Shown piece after piece: positions 1 to 5,431 of a stretch of 20,110 nt of DNA. Source of the stretch: a virus; IMG/VR virus record IMGVR_UViG_3300011116_000460, positions 1-20,110 of that record. The stretch is one strand, 5' to 3'. The notes under the pieces are model-generated. The model had not been told where the DNA came from. It made no database searches and worked only from the letters and a program-made list of their open reading frames with translations. The position numbers and the translations under genes are program-made. Every line of letters begins with the position of its first letter. Positions within the stretch are counted from its first letter, which is position 1.

Positions 1-354
1 GATATTGATGGAACACTACTAAGTAACGGTACACAACCTATTCAAAGAGTAATTGATTATGTAAATTCACTTCCAGGTTCATTAATAATTGTAACTGGAA
101 GAAATGAATCTCAAAGGTCAGAAACAGTTAAAGCATTACGAGCAGCAGGTGTTAAGTACTCTCGTCTTATTATGAATCCTGGTTCTAGTTCTGATACCGC
201 TAAATATAAATATGAAGTAGGTCTAAAACTTAAAGGATCAGTTAATCTTGCTATTGATAATAATCCTACTATGAGAGCAGCATATGCTAAAGCAGGCATA
301 CCTACAAAAGATCCAGCAACTTTACCAGATATGAAGAAGTTTTGGACAATCTAA
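1..354 (+). CDS. HAD-superfamily phosphatase, 5'-truncated by the window edge
   Basis: The frame is open from base 1 and ends at TAA 352-354, giving 117 visible residues. The first residues, DIDGTLL, are HAD motif I with the nucleophile Asp and the acid/base Asp two residues later. VTGRN (about residue 31) fits motif II, and AIDNNPTMRAA near residue 84 fits the motif IV region of small HAD phosphatases. The length and motif order resemble the phosphatase domain of phage polynucleotide kinase/3'-phosphatases, which repair RNA or DNA ends, but no kinase domain is visible. Only a few N-terminal residues are probably missing. The substrate is unknown. The next small gene starts directly at the stop codon. 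Confidence 0.75.
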   Translation, partial: DIDGTLLSNGTQPIQRVIDYVNSLPGSLIIVTGRNESQRSETVKALRAAGVKYSRLIMNPGSSSDTAKYKYEVGLKLKGSVNLAIDNNPTMRAAYAKAGIPTKDPATLPDMKKFWTI

Positions 355-522
355 TTGTCTTTGTCTAAAAAAGAAAAACAGGATCTGCAACAAAAATATT
401 TTAATAAGGTACGATTAAATAATAAAGAACTCTGGAGCCTATGTTATATATGTTCCAAACCTAGACATTCCTTTACCACTGTTGAGAATATACCTATGCC
501 TGTGTGTAAGGAACATTCTTGA
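355..522 (+). CDS. 55-residue zinc-finger-like small protein (TTG start)
   Basis: This short frame begins with TTG immediately after the TAA of the HAD gene (TAA-TTG) and ends at TGA 520-522. A second TTG lies two codons downstream at 361. The N-terminal half is Lys/Gln-rich. The C-terminal half has Cys30, Cys33, Cys51 and His54, a CxxC-x17-CxxH pattern typical of a one-zinc fold. There is no strong ribosome binding site, so translation is probably coupled to the upstream gene. The 3' end overlaps the -35 box of the next promoter. I recognise no family. The stop-start junction and the metal-ligand pattern support a real gene, but the TTG start is inferred. Confidence 0.5.
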   Translation: MSLSKKEKQDLQQKYFNKVRLNNKELWSLCYICSKPRHSFTTVENIPMPVCKEHS

Positions 523-547
523 CATACCCTTCAAAAATTGATAGACT
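519..547 (+). promoter_or_regulatory. Sigma70-type promoter for a leaderless HNH mRNA
   Basis: The -35 box TTGACA (519-524) and -10 box TAGACT (542-547) are separated by exactly 17 nt. The ATG of the HNH gene begins 7 nt after the last base of the -10 box, where transcription would start, so the mRNA should have no leader. The stretch CTTGACATACCCT, from one base before the -35 box, recurs exactly at the promoter near 3062. Confidence 0.75.
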
Positions 548-553
548 TAGTAC

Positions 554-1126
554 ATGGATACAAAGGTTTGTCGTAAATGTCTCATAGAATCTTCTGTGGA
601 TAACTTCTATAATAAATCTGCAAGATGTAAGACATGTGCCAAAGAATACTCTAAAGCATGGGCAAAGGCTAACCCAGAAAAGTATAAGCAGCGTTGGCAA
701 AAACAAAACAAAAAGCGTTGGGCAGAACAAAAGCAAGACCAAGCCTATATGCTTAAGAAGGCTATCTATCGTCAAGAAAACAGTGAAAAGCGTGTAGCAA
801 CTGCTAAGGCTTGGAATCAGGCAAACCGTGAAAGGTTTACCCTTCATGTAGCCAACGCTCATATCAAACGTAAGATAGCCAAAGATGCTAAAGCCTTTAA
901 GATATTGGATAAAGAATATAAACGTCTTTATAACTCTCCCTGTGCTTTTTGCAGTGCTACAGAAAAGATTACGATGGATCATATTATTCCCATATCTAGG
1001 TCGGGAAACCATTCAATTGGAAATCTTCAACCCCTTTGTCGCAAATGTAACTCAAGTAAGAAGACTAGGTTTATTTCAGAGTATAAATATTATTTGAGCA
1101 AACTCAAGTCTGTTAACCAAGGGTGA
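554..1126 (+). CDS. HNH endonuclease with N-terminal zinc ribbon
   Basis: The 190-residue protein has three parts. Residues 1-30 form a zinc ribbon (Cys6, Cys9, Cys25, Cys28). Residues 31-120 are a Lys/Arg/Gln-rich helical stretch, probably DNA-binding. Residues 128-170 are an HNH/McrA-type nuclease module with structural cysteines at 130, 133, 162 and 165, catalytic Asp142-His143 and Asn157. Such proteins cut or nick DNA and are common in phages as free-standing homing or recombination nucleases. The start at 554 is supported by a promoter placed for leaderless initiation. The gene has its own promoter and little dependence on neighbours, which fits a mobile accessory gene. The target site cannot be read from the sequence. 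Confidence 0.88.
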   Translation: MDTKVCRKCLIESSVDNFYNKSARCKTCAKEYSKAWAKANPEKYKQRWQKQNKKRWAEQKQDQAYMLKKAIYRQENSEKRVATAKAWNQANRERFTLHVANAHIKRKIAKDAKAFKILDKEYKRLYNSPCAFCSATEKITMDHIIPISRSGNHSIGNLQPLCRKCNSSKKTRFISEYKYYLSKLKSVNQG

Positions 1127-1158
1127 GTCGTTAGACTCAAGGGAAGGTTTATTAACTC

Positions 1159-1212
1159 CTATTTTGCGCCGAACTTTAAATACTTGACAACTTTTCCGCC
1201 GAATGGTATGAT
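1159..1212 (+). promoter_or_regulatory. Promoter with paired GCCGAA boxes, copy A
   Basis: The -35 TTGACA (1184-1189) and -10 TATGAT (1207-1212) are 17 nt apart. GCCGAA occurs at 1168-1173 upstream of the -35 box and again at 1198-1203 inside the spacer, 30 bp apart. The 18-nt block CTATTTTGCGCCGAACTT (1159-1176) recurs with one mismatch at 3831-3848 before another promoter. The first ATG is at 1224, about 5 nt after the expected start, so the mRNA would be nearly leaderless. The repeated boxes look like an operator or activator site. Confidence 0.72.
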
Positions 1213-1223
1213 AAAATAGACTG

Positions 1224-1412
1224 ATGATAACATTAACTTTAATACTAATCACTTGGTATGCCACAAAGGTATATTACACAAGAAACCTTAAACTCTCAAT
1301 GCCTACTTCAGACCCTGATATGATATATGCTATATGCCATAAGTGTTCTCAAACCATCTATACACACAAGGACAATATCCGTGCTGCATACTACTGTATG
1401 GTTTGTAAGTAA
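1224..1412 (+). CDS. Membrane-anchored small zinc-ribbon protein
   Basis: This is a 62-residue protein. Residues 1-12 are strongly hydrophobic and could be a membrane anchor or signal segment. The C-terminal half carries CxxC pairs at Cys38/Cys41 and Cys58/Cys61 with the spacing of a rubredoxin-like zinc knuckle. The promoter at 1184-1212 places the transcript start about 5 nt before this ATG. The stop TAA (1410-1412) overlaps the ATG of the next gene. I recognise no family. It is the first of several miniature Cys-pair proteins in this region. Confidence 0.6.
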   Translation: MITLTLILITWYATKVYYTRNLKLSMPTSDPDMIYAICHKCSQTIYTHKDNIRAAYYCMVCK

Positions 1413-1546
1413 TGGATAAGTTTAAGTCATTATATAGCCTATATTCTAAGAAGATTAATTCTTACAAGGTAGCCTGTAGCCAATGTGATCAACTGTATAT
1501 AAAGGCAAATGATGAACCATTTGTGTGTCTTACTTGTTCTAAATAA
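1412..1546 (+). CDS. 44-residue zinc-ribbon protein
   Basis: The ATG shares its A with the upstream stop codon (TAATG), a classic coupling junction, and the frame ends at TAA 1544-1546. The protein has a basic, Tyr/Lys/Ser-rich N-terminus and two CxxC pairs, Cys22/Cys25 and Cys39/Cys42, with 13 residues between them. This looks like a stand-alone zinc ribbon related in pattern to the preceding gene, possibly its partner or a duplicate. Function is unknown. Confidence 0.6.
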   Translation: MDKFKSLYSLYSKKINSYKVACSQCDQLYIKANDEPFVCLTCSK

Positions 1547-1575
1547 CTAAAATATGAAATTGGGGGTGTATTTTT

Positions 1576-2310
1576 ATGTTGAATGTTCCAGATAATACTA
1601 TTGCATATTTTGTTGATCCAGAAATATCAAATAATATCAATATTGATGATATATTGTGTAGACCAGAAAAAACTCGTAACTGGTTTACTTCACATTTTTA
1701 TAGATGCCTTCCACTAGCAATTGCTAATCAGTATGGCTTTATAGTAAAATCACCAAGAGATTATACTATAATGTGGAATGGTGGCCCATCTGCTCAGGAT
1801 ACAGTTGTTTTTCCATTTGAAGGTGTACAAGATAATCAGCCAGTATTTCTTCAAAGTCATTTTGGTAGTGGTATTGTAACAGTAACTTTAAGAATAATGT
1901 TAAGAACACCACCTGGTGTAAATTTATTGACTATTGCACCTCCAAACTATCCATTACCGCATATGACTCCAATGACTGGAGTGATTGAAACGGATAATTT
2001 AAGATACACTTTTAATTTTAATTTAAAGGTAGATACTGTAGATCAAGTGATAAGAATTCCTAAAGGTTATCCAATTGGAGCATTTATTCCAATACCAAGA
2101 TACTATCAAGACAATTTTGTGTTAAAAAATTCCGAACAAGTTTTTAATGAAGAAACTATATCTGAAGAACTAACCGCTAGATATGATGGAGTTCTTAATA
2201 GAATTCATATTGACCCACAAGAAAAAAATATGGTTAGTAGATTGTATTATTTAGGAAAAGATATATATGGAAACATTTTTAAAGATCATCAAAAGCCAGC
2301 AGATATTTAA
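1576..2310 (+). CDS. DUF6065-like protein, first of three related genes
   Basis: The 244-residue protein matches my memory of the DUF6065 pattern. It has RCLPLAIAN (about residue 43), MWNGGP (66), SHFGSG (94), RTPPGVNLL (110), GVIETD (135) and a following beta-rich stretch ending in KGYPIGAFIPIPR (163). DUF6065 has no established activity. The start is clear: GGGGGTG, which can pair with the 16S anti-Shine-Dalgarno sequence, lies 8 nt before the ATG. Two further genes at 2317-3021 and 3098-3823 share the same order of motifs, so this is a small gene family in tandem. It converges with the next gene, with only 6 nt between their stops. I see no signal peptide or membrane segment. Confidence 0.75.
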   Translation: MLNVPDNTIAYFVDPEISNNINIDDILCRPEKTRNWFTSHFYRCLPLAIANQYGFIVKSPRDYTIMWNGGPSAQDTVVFPFEGVQDNQPVFLQSHFGSGIVTVTLRIMLRTPPGVNLLTIAPPNYPLPHMTPMTGVIETDNLRYTFNFNLKVDTVDQVIRIPKGYPIGAFIPIPRYYQDNFVLKNSEQVFNEETISEELTARYDGVLNRIHIDPQEKNMVSRLYYLGKDIYGNIFKDHQKPADI

Positions 2311-2316
2311 TAGATA

Positions 2317-3021
2317 TTACTCAAACATTTTTTTTTGCCAATATTCTTTTCTATATCCGTTAGCAAAATGTCTTCTAATCTTTGTATGTCTTTTCATATC
2401 ATCTTCTTCGTTATATTTTAATACTGTAGATTTCCAATTTTCTCTCTTAAATGGAATAATTTGATACATTGGAGTTCCTATGGGAATAATTCCTTCAAAA
2501 TCTTTATTCATATAAAATGGATAACTTCCGCCCTGGCCAGGAGACATACCATAAAATACATCTGAATCAACTATTCCAGTAGAAGACCTAAAAGGCAAAT
2601 CAAATCTATTGCTTGGAGTAGTAATAAAAGCGCTCCAACCCTTTGGTAATTTTGGCATCCAGTGAATCTTCCATGCAAATTCAAATGGATAGAAAATATC
2701 TGGAATTTCTAAAGATGGTTTTCTCATCTCTAAAATATTTGGTCCACTAGGAAATGCATAAGAAACATGACCGTTCTCATTTTTTTTAATATAAATTTCT
2801 GTCCAAGTTTCTTGAATATACCCATGGCTTAATGCATCAAAAAATGGCATACATCTTTTGATTGCACCAACACCGTCTTTTTCATGATCCTCATGATTAA
2901 GAGAAATTCCATCTGTTGGTCTTATATTTTTATACCAGTCTGGGATATATGATTTTGCTGGCTTTGGGGCTGGGATTACTATTTCTGCTTCTTTTCCTGA
3001 AGGTACAAATTCTATTTTCAT
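2317..3021 (-). CDS. DUF6065-like paralog, reverse strand
   Basis: The start is set at 3021 because the promoter at 3028-3056 puts the transcript start there; the open frame extends 19 codons further upstream, into promoter sequence. The 234-residue protein has AKSYIPDWYKN near the N-terminus, then CMPFFDALSHGYI, PKGWSAFITTPSNR, GIVDSDVF and GTPMYQIIPFKRENWKST. The same landmarks occur in the 3098-3823 protein and, more distantly, in the 1576-2310 protein. Proteins starting with this IPxWYKN pattern are, as I recall, common but uncharacterised in marine and freshwater phages. The C-terminus is basic. No catalytic motif is evident. Confidence 0.72.
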   Translation of the reverse strand: MKIEFVPSGKEAEIVIPAPKPAKSYIPDWYKNIRPTDGISLNHEDHEKDGVGAIKRCMPFFDALSHGYIQETWTEIYIKKNENGHVSYAFPSGPNILEMRKPSLEIPDIFYPFEFAWKIHWMPKLPKGWSAFITTPSNRFDLPFRSSTGIVDSDVFYGMSPGQGGSYPFYMNKDFEGIIPIGTPMYQIIPFKRENWKSTVLKYNEEDDMKRHTKIRRHFANGYRKEYWQKKMFE

Positions 3022-3027
3022 ACTTTT

Positions 3028-3056
3028 AGTATACATCATCTTGGTAGTTTTTGCAA
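3028..3056 (-). promoter_or_regulatory. Leaderless promoter of the reverse DUF6065-like gene
   Basis: On the - strand the -35 is TTGCAA (3056-3051) and the -10 is TATACT (3033-3028), 17 nt apart. The ATG at 3021 follows after exactly 6 nt. Only 5 bp separate its -35 from the -35 of the forward promoter at 3062, so the two promoters stand back to back and could share one regulator. Confidence 0.72.
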
Positions 3057-3061
3057 CCTTC

Positions 3062-3091
3062 TTGACATACCCTCTCAAAATAGTGTATGCT
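3062..3091 (+). promoter_or_regulatory. Leaderless promoter of the forward DUF6065-like gene
   Basis: The -35 is TTGACA (3062-3067), the -10 is TATGCT (3086-3091) and the spacer is 18 nt. The ATG at 3098 lies 6 nt after the -10. CTTGACATACCCT is identical to the promoter at 518-530, and CAAAAT follows in both within a few bases, so the two promoters look related by descent or share a regulator site. Confidence 0.72.
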
Positions 3092-3097
3092 TATATC

Positions 3098-3823
3098 ATG
3101 AGCAAAAAAATTAATTTTAGGGCTAGAAGTAAAGAAGAATTTGAAATACAAACAAAACCATATCCAGCCGTAAAATTTATTCCTAAATGGTTTAAGGATC
3201 AAGATCCATATGAAACACCACATCCATTTGACGAAAGAGTAAACGATGGAAAAGTTCATATTAGAAATAAAATTTCAAATGCTACTTTTAAAAAATGTGT
3301 TCCTCTTTTAGATGGAATGAGTGCAGGCTACATTGTTCCTCTTTGGGCAGATGTTGAAATAGTTTCAGGCTATATTCCTAATGTTTATTCAAAAACAAAT
3401 CGTGATGTATTTCGTATGCATGGTGAAAATACTAAGAAAATGCCAGCACCTCCAGGATACAACAGTCAAGTTTATAAGTATTCAAATTGTTGGATTCCTC
3501 AAACACCTAAAGGGTACTCATGTTTAATTATTTCTCCATTTGGCTATAACGATTTGCAATTCAAGGCTATTCCAGCAATTGTTGATACTGATAGATCTAC
3601 CCTTGAATTGGCATTTCCTGTTTGGGTAAAAGATAACTTTGATGGAATTGTAGAAAAAGGTACACCTATTGCTCAGATCATTCCATTTAAACGAGATAAT
3701 TGGGAGTCTACCTTTGATTACTATGAAAAAGGTGAGTATTCTAATGTTGAGGAACAAAACTTTAATAGTACGATTGTAGGTCATTATATTAAAAATGTTT
3801 GGGCTAAGAAAAAGTTTAATTAA
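3098..3823 (+). CDS. DUF6065-like paralog, forward strand
   Basis: The start at 3098 (MSKKINFRA) is chosen because it lies 6 nt after a -10 box; an in-frame ATG at 3041 precedes the promoter and cannot be on that transcript. The 241-residue protein has KFIPKWFKD, KKCVPLLDGMSAGYI, PKGYSCLIISPFG, AIVDTDRS and GTPIAQIIPFKRDNWEST. These match the reverse paralog motif for motif, the last one almost identically. It is predicted soluble and beta-rich. The conserved PKGY/W-S, VD-S/T-D and GTP-QIIPFKR blocks are the best candidates for a functional surface. Molecular function is unknown. Confidence 0.73.
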   Translation: MSKKINFRARSKEEFEIQTKPYPAVKFIPKWFKDQDPYETPHPFDERVNDGKVHIRNKISNATFKKCVPLLDGMSAGYIVPLWADVEIVSGYIPNVYSKTNRDVFRMHGENTKKMPAPPGYNSQVYKYSNCWIPQTPKGYSCLIISPFGYNDLQFKAIPAIVDTDRSTLELAFPVWVKDNFDGIVEKGTPIAQIIPFKRDNWESTFDYYEKGEYSNVEEQNFNSTIVGHYIKNVWAKKKFN

Positions 3824-3830
3824 TACTATT

Positions 3831-3875
3831 CTATTTTGTGCCGAACTTGACAAACTCTCCGCCGAACTGTACAAT
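3831..3875 (+). promoter_or_regulatory. Promoter with paired GCCGAA boxes, copy B
   Basis: The -35 TTGACA (3847-3852) and -10 TACAAT (3870-3875) are 17 nt apart. GCCGAA is at 3840-3845 and 3861-3866, 21 bp apart, which is two helical turns. The block 3831-3848 matches 1159-1176 in 17 of 18 positions. The ATG at 3882 follows the -10 after 6 nt, so the transcript should be leaderless. It probably drives the long run of small genes up to about 5803. Confidence 0.75.
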
Positions 3876-3881
3876 AGATAC

Positions 3882-4055
3882 ATGAGCATAGACGAAATGA
3901 CATTACGAGAAGAGATTGCCAGGGCTATTGAGGCCATAGAAATTAAAGACTCTATTACCAATGCCTTGGGTATGCGTATGCTTGCTGCAAAGGTGGCAAG
4001 AGGAGAAAGCAACTATATGACAAGCATGTTTGAAAACCAGTTAGATTTTGAGTAA
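3882..4055 (+). CDS. 57-residue helical protein, leaderless
   Basis: The start at 3882 (MSIDEMTLREE) is fixed by the promoter at 3847-3875. An upstream in-frame start at 3795 would lie before the promoter and overlap the preceding gene. The protein is acidic at the N-terminus and almost entirely helix-forming, with EEIARAIEAIEIKD followed by a short basic helix (MRMLAAKVARGE). There are no cysteines and no membrane segments. Several actinophages encode short helical proteins of this kind, but I recognise no family. It is the first gene of a tightly coupled cluster. Confidence 0.6.
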   Translation: MSIDEMTLREEIARAIEAIEIKDSITNALGMRMLAAKVARGESNYMTSMFENQLDFE

Positions 4056-4060
4056 ATAAA

Positions 4061-4270
4061 ATGTGGTCATGGGTATTAGCAGTTATCGGTGTAACAGGCA
4101 TCTTCTTTGTTGGTCGTAAGAGTATCTGGGGATGGTTTGTACTGCTATTTAATGAATGTCTTTGGATGGCTTATGCTATTCATACAGAACAGTATGGATT
4201 TATTTTCAGTGCCCTTGCCTATGCAGCGGTATATATTAAATCATATCTGCATTGGAAGCGAGAAGAATGA
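4061..4270 (+). CDS. Small membrane protein with three hydrophobic segments
   Basis: The 69-residue protein begins 5 nt after the upstream stop. It is mostly hydrophobic: about residues 3-17, 22-40 and 47-60 could be membrane helices, followed by a basic WKREE tail. The N-E-x-L-W-M-A-Y stretch in the middle helix is reminiscent of transporter half-domains of the PnuC/PQ-loop type, but the protein is far too short to be a full transporter, so this is a weak analogy. The stop TGA overlaps the next ATG (ATGA). There is no clear ribosome binding site, which suggests translational coupling. Confidence 0.6.
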   Translation: MWSWVLAVIGVTGIFFVGRKSIWGWFVLLFNECLWMAYAIHTEQYGFIFSALAYAAVYIKSYLHWKREE

Positions 4271-4383
4271 AACCTCAAGAATGTTTAAAGTGTGAGATGA
4301 GTCTTAAAGATCCATTATTCTGGGAACTTCATCAAACCATGACAGATAGCAGGATTTGGTGTGCATATGCTAAGAAGCCTTGA
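4267..4383 (+). CDS. 38-residue Cys-pair mini-protein
   Basis: The ATG overlaps the previous stop as ATGA, and the frame closes at TGA 4381-4383. The peptide has Cys6 and Cys9 (CLKC) and a third cysteine at 32, with His22 as a possible fourth ligand. That is enough for one zinc site. The position between two coupled genes is the main support. No homologous family is known to me. Confidence 0.45.
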   Translation: MKPQECLKCEMSLKDPLFWELHQTMTDSRIWCAYAKKP

Positions 4384-4576
4384 AATCCCAGATCCATTCC
4401 AAACCTTCGTATCTAAGAAATATGCTAATGCTAAGGGCTATGTGCATGACTTCTTTACTGGCGAATGGTCTTATAGTTGCTCTACTTGTAAGCAATACCT
4501 TTTTGGTCCATCCCGCAAAACATTAACAAAGATTAGATTATTTCATACTAGGAATGAGTGCTTGGGTGGCTACTGA
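4361..4576 (+). CDS. Small zinc-binding-like protein (GTG start)
   Basis: The frame opens with GTG at 4361, inside the end of the preceding mini-gene, with an ATG two codons later at 4367 as an equally good start. Of up to 71 residues, the central part holds CSTC (Cys40/Cys43) and the C-terminus has His62 and Cys67. These could together form a CCHC zinc site. The tail is rich in Arg/Lys, which would suit nucleic-acid contact. It overlaps the next gene by 23 nt. No family is recognised. Confidence 0.5.
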   Translation: MHMLRSLEIPDPFQTFVSKKYANAKGYVHDFFTGEWSYSCSTCKQYLFGPSRKTLTKIRLFHTRNECLGGY

Positions 4577-4661
4577 GTGCATTCATACTTGGTATATGCG
4601 TGAATTAGGTATACAATGTACTAAGTGTCTAGTTTTATGGGAGAGCAATGAGAGAGCCTAA
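4554..4661 (+). CDS. 35-residue zinc-ribbon-like mini-protein
   Basis: The frame starts at ATG 4554 inside the end of the preceding gene and stops at TAA 4659-4661. It carries Cys9, His11 and a CTKC pair (Cys22/Cys25), a plausible CHCC metal site, together with three Trp residues. Short IxCTKCxxxW stretches of this kind resemble zinc ribbons in other actinophage mini-proteins. The evidence is the ligand pattern plus overlaps on both sides; a chance frame of this length cannot be excluded. Confidence 0.42.
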   Translation: MSAWVATECIHTWYMRELGIQCTKCLVLWESNERA

Positions 4662-4770
4662 GATAGCCCAAATGGACTGGCGTAGCCTTGGCTATTGGCC
4701 AGTATGGAAAGATGGAAAGAAAGTGTGGGTACCTAAAGATGAACCATTCAACAAAGATTCAAAAGACTAA
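4648..4770 (+). CDS. 40-residue Trp-rich mini-protein
   Basis: ATG 4648 overlaps the preceding frame by 14 nt, and the frame ends at TAA 4768-4770. The peptide is hydrophilic with four Trp residues and many Lys/Asp, including WKDGKKVWVPKDEP, which could form a beta-hairpin. It has no cysteines. A 16S-like GGGAGAG lies a few bases before the ATG, giving a fair ribosome binding site. Function is unknown. Confidence 0.45.
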   Translation: MREPKIAQMDWRSLGYWPVWKDGKKVWVPKDEPFNKDSKD

Positions 4771-5065
4771 AATACTTCCATTACGATGGATAGGTAATTT
4801 TTGTGGGGAATATGCAGGTAATCACCTTGTTAAGGCTATTGATTTAGATGAGGAATTAGATAGTAACTTAGGGTTTCGTTATAAGTACCACGCAAAAATG
4901 TGGGTACTGCTTAATAAACCTTACGAGTGGTGGGGCACATACTATATAATAGATATTGATAAATGGAAAAGCGAGATAGATCAAATGAGAATAGACATGT
5001 CAGATGAAGGCTGGGATGACTATGATGCTTTTGGTAAAGCCTATTGTGAAAAGGAAGAGGAATGA
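4739..5065 (+). CDS. 108-residue acidic hypothetical protein
   Basis: The start is placed at ATG 4739, overlapping the preceding mini-gene by 32 nt; the open frame extends 17 codons further upstream, but those lie deep inside the neighbour. The C-terminal half is strongly acidic (DMSDEGWDDYDAFG, then EKEEE), and the middle is aromatic (YEWWGTYYIIDIDKW). It is soluble with no membrane segment. Such acidic small phage proteins sometimes mimic DNA or bind host proteins, but nothing here proves this. The stop TGA overlaps the next ATG (ATGA). Confidence 0.6.
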   Translation: MNHSTKIQKTKILPLRWIGNFCGEYAGNHLVKAIDLDEELDSNLGFRYKYHAKMWVLLNKPYEWWGTYYIIDIDKWKSEIDQMRIDMSDEGWDDYDAFGKAYCEKEEE

Positions 5066-5229
5066 GAGAAATTAAAAAGTTTGAAAGACTTGAGCGGTCT
5101 GTTTCAATAACAGTCAAAACAAAATGTCCAGAAAAATGGATGCTTGTGGACAGAGAAACTGGAGAAATATATGTTGGAACTCAAGTAGGAACTTGGGACA
5201 GACTTGAACCAGTCAATAGAGATTCCTGA
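5062..5229 (+). CDS. 55-residue hypothetical protein, beta-rich
   Basis: The ATG overlaps the previous stop (ATGA) and GAGG lies just before it, so coupling is clear. The N-terminus is basic and helical (MREIKKFERLERS). The rest has alternating hydrophobic residues and a KWMLVDRETGEIY hairpin-like motif, which is frequent in small phage proteins that adopt an SH3-like or beta-barrel fold. There is one Cys (22). Function is unknown. Confidence 0.55.
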   Translation: MREIKKFERLERSVSITVKTKCPEKWMLVDRETGEIYVGTQVGTWDRLEPVNRDS

Positions 5230-5253
5230 TAGAATAAGTACGTTAGGGTAAGT

Positions 5254-5355
5254 ATGTTTTGTAATTATTGCGGAAATAAGTTAGAGTACGGTGATTGTAA
5301 TTATTGTAATGATAATAATAACGCCCTTAGAGAATTTGAGGAAGAAGATGATTAA
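5254..5355 (+). CDS. 33-residue double CxxC zinc-ribbon mini-protein
   Basis: The frame runs from ATG 5254 to TAA 5353-5355. It has Cys3/Cys6 (CNYC) and Cys15/Cys18 (CNYC) in the first 18 residues, a near-perfect minimal zinc ribbon, followed by an Asn-rich linker and an acidic helix ending in EEEDD. The weak GGGTAA before the start is the only ribosome binding site candidate. The ATG of the next mini-gene overlaps its end by 8 nt. Confidence 0.52.
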   Translation: MFCNYCGNKLEYGDCNYCNDNNNALREFEEEDD

Positions 5356-5431
5356 TATTTTATTTTTGATCCCTGCATTTATTGTTGGGTATGTAGCATG
5401 TTATTTTGTTATGACATATAAGGTCAAGTAG
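5348..5431 (+). CDS. 27-residue single-pass membrane peptide
   Basis: ATG 5348 lies inside the end of the previous gene, and GAAGAAGA immediately before it can serve as a weak ribosome binding site. The peptide is one hydrophobic helix, about residues 2-22, with a short basic tail (TYKVK), so it should insert with its C-terminus in the cytoplasm. The stop TAG (5429-5431) is in the same frame as the downstream endonuclease VII gene, which begins at the very next codon. It is either an independent membrane peptide or the N-terminus of a readthrough fusion. Confidence 0.45.
   Translation: MINILFLIPAFIVGYVACYFVMTYKVK

Noticed and set aside
494-1012. 172-codon frame on the - strand opposite the HNH gene
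   Set aside because: It is the antisense shadow of a clear HNH gene, has no motif, and is a low-complexity Phe/Leu/Cys-rich translation.
1124-1139. Hairpin TGAGTC-GTTA-GACTCA after the HNH stop, a possible terminator
   Set aside because: The stem is only 6 bp and no T run follows it on either strand. It could still be a small operator, but nothing supports that.
3041-3097. Upstream extension of the forward DUF6065-like gene
   Set aside because: The in-frame ATG at 3041 lies before the -35/-10 boxes, so this segment is promoter DNA.
3524-4012. 162-codon - strand frame across 3098-3823 and the next promoter
   Set aside because: It is antisense to a well-supported gene and crosses the promoter at 3847; there is no start signal or motif.
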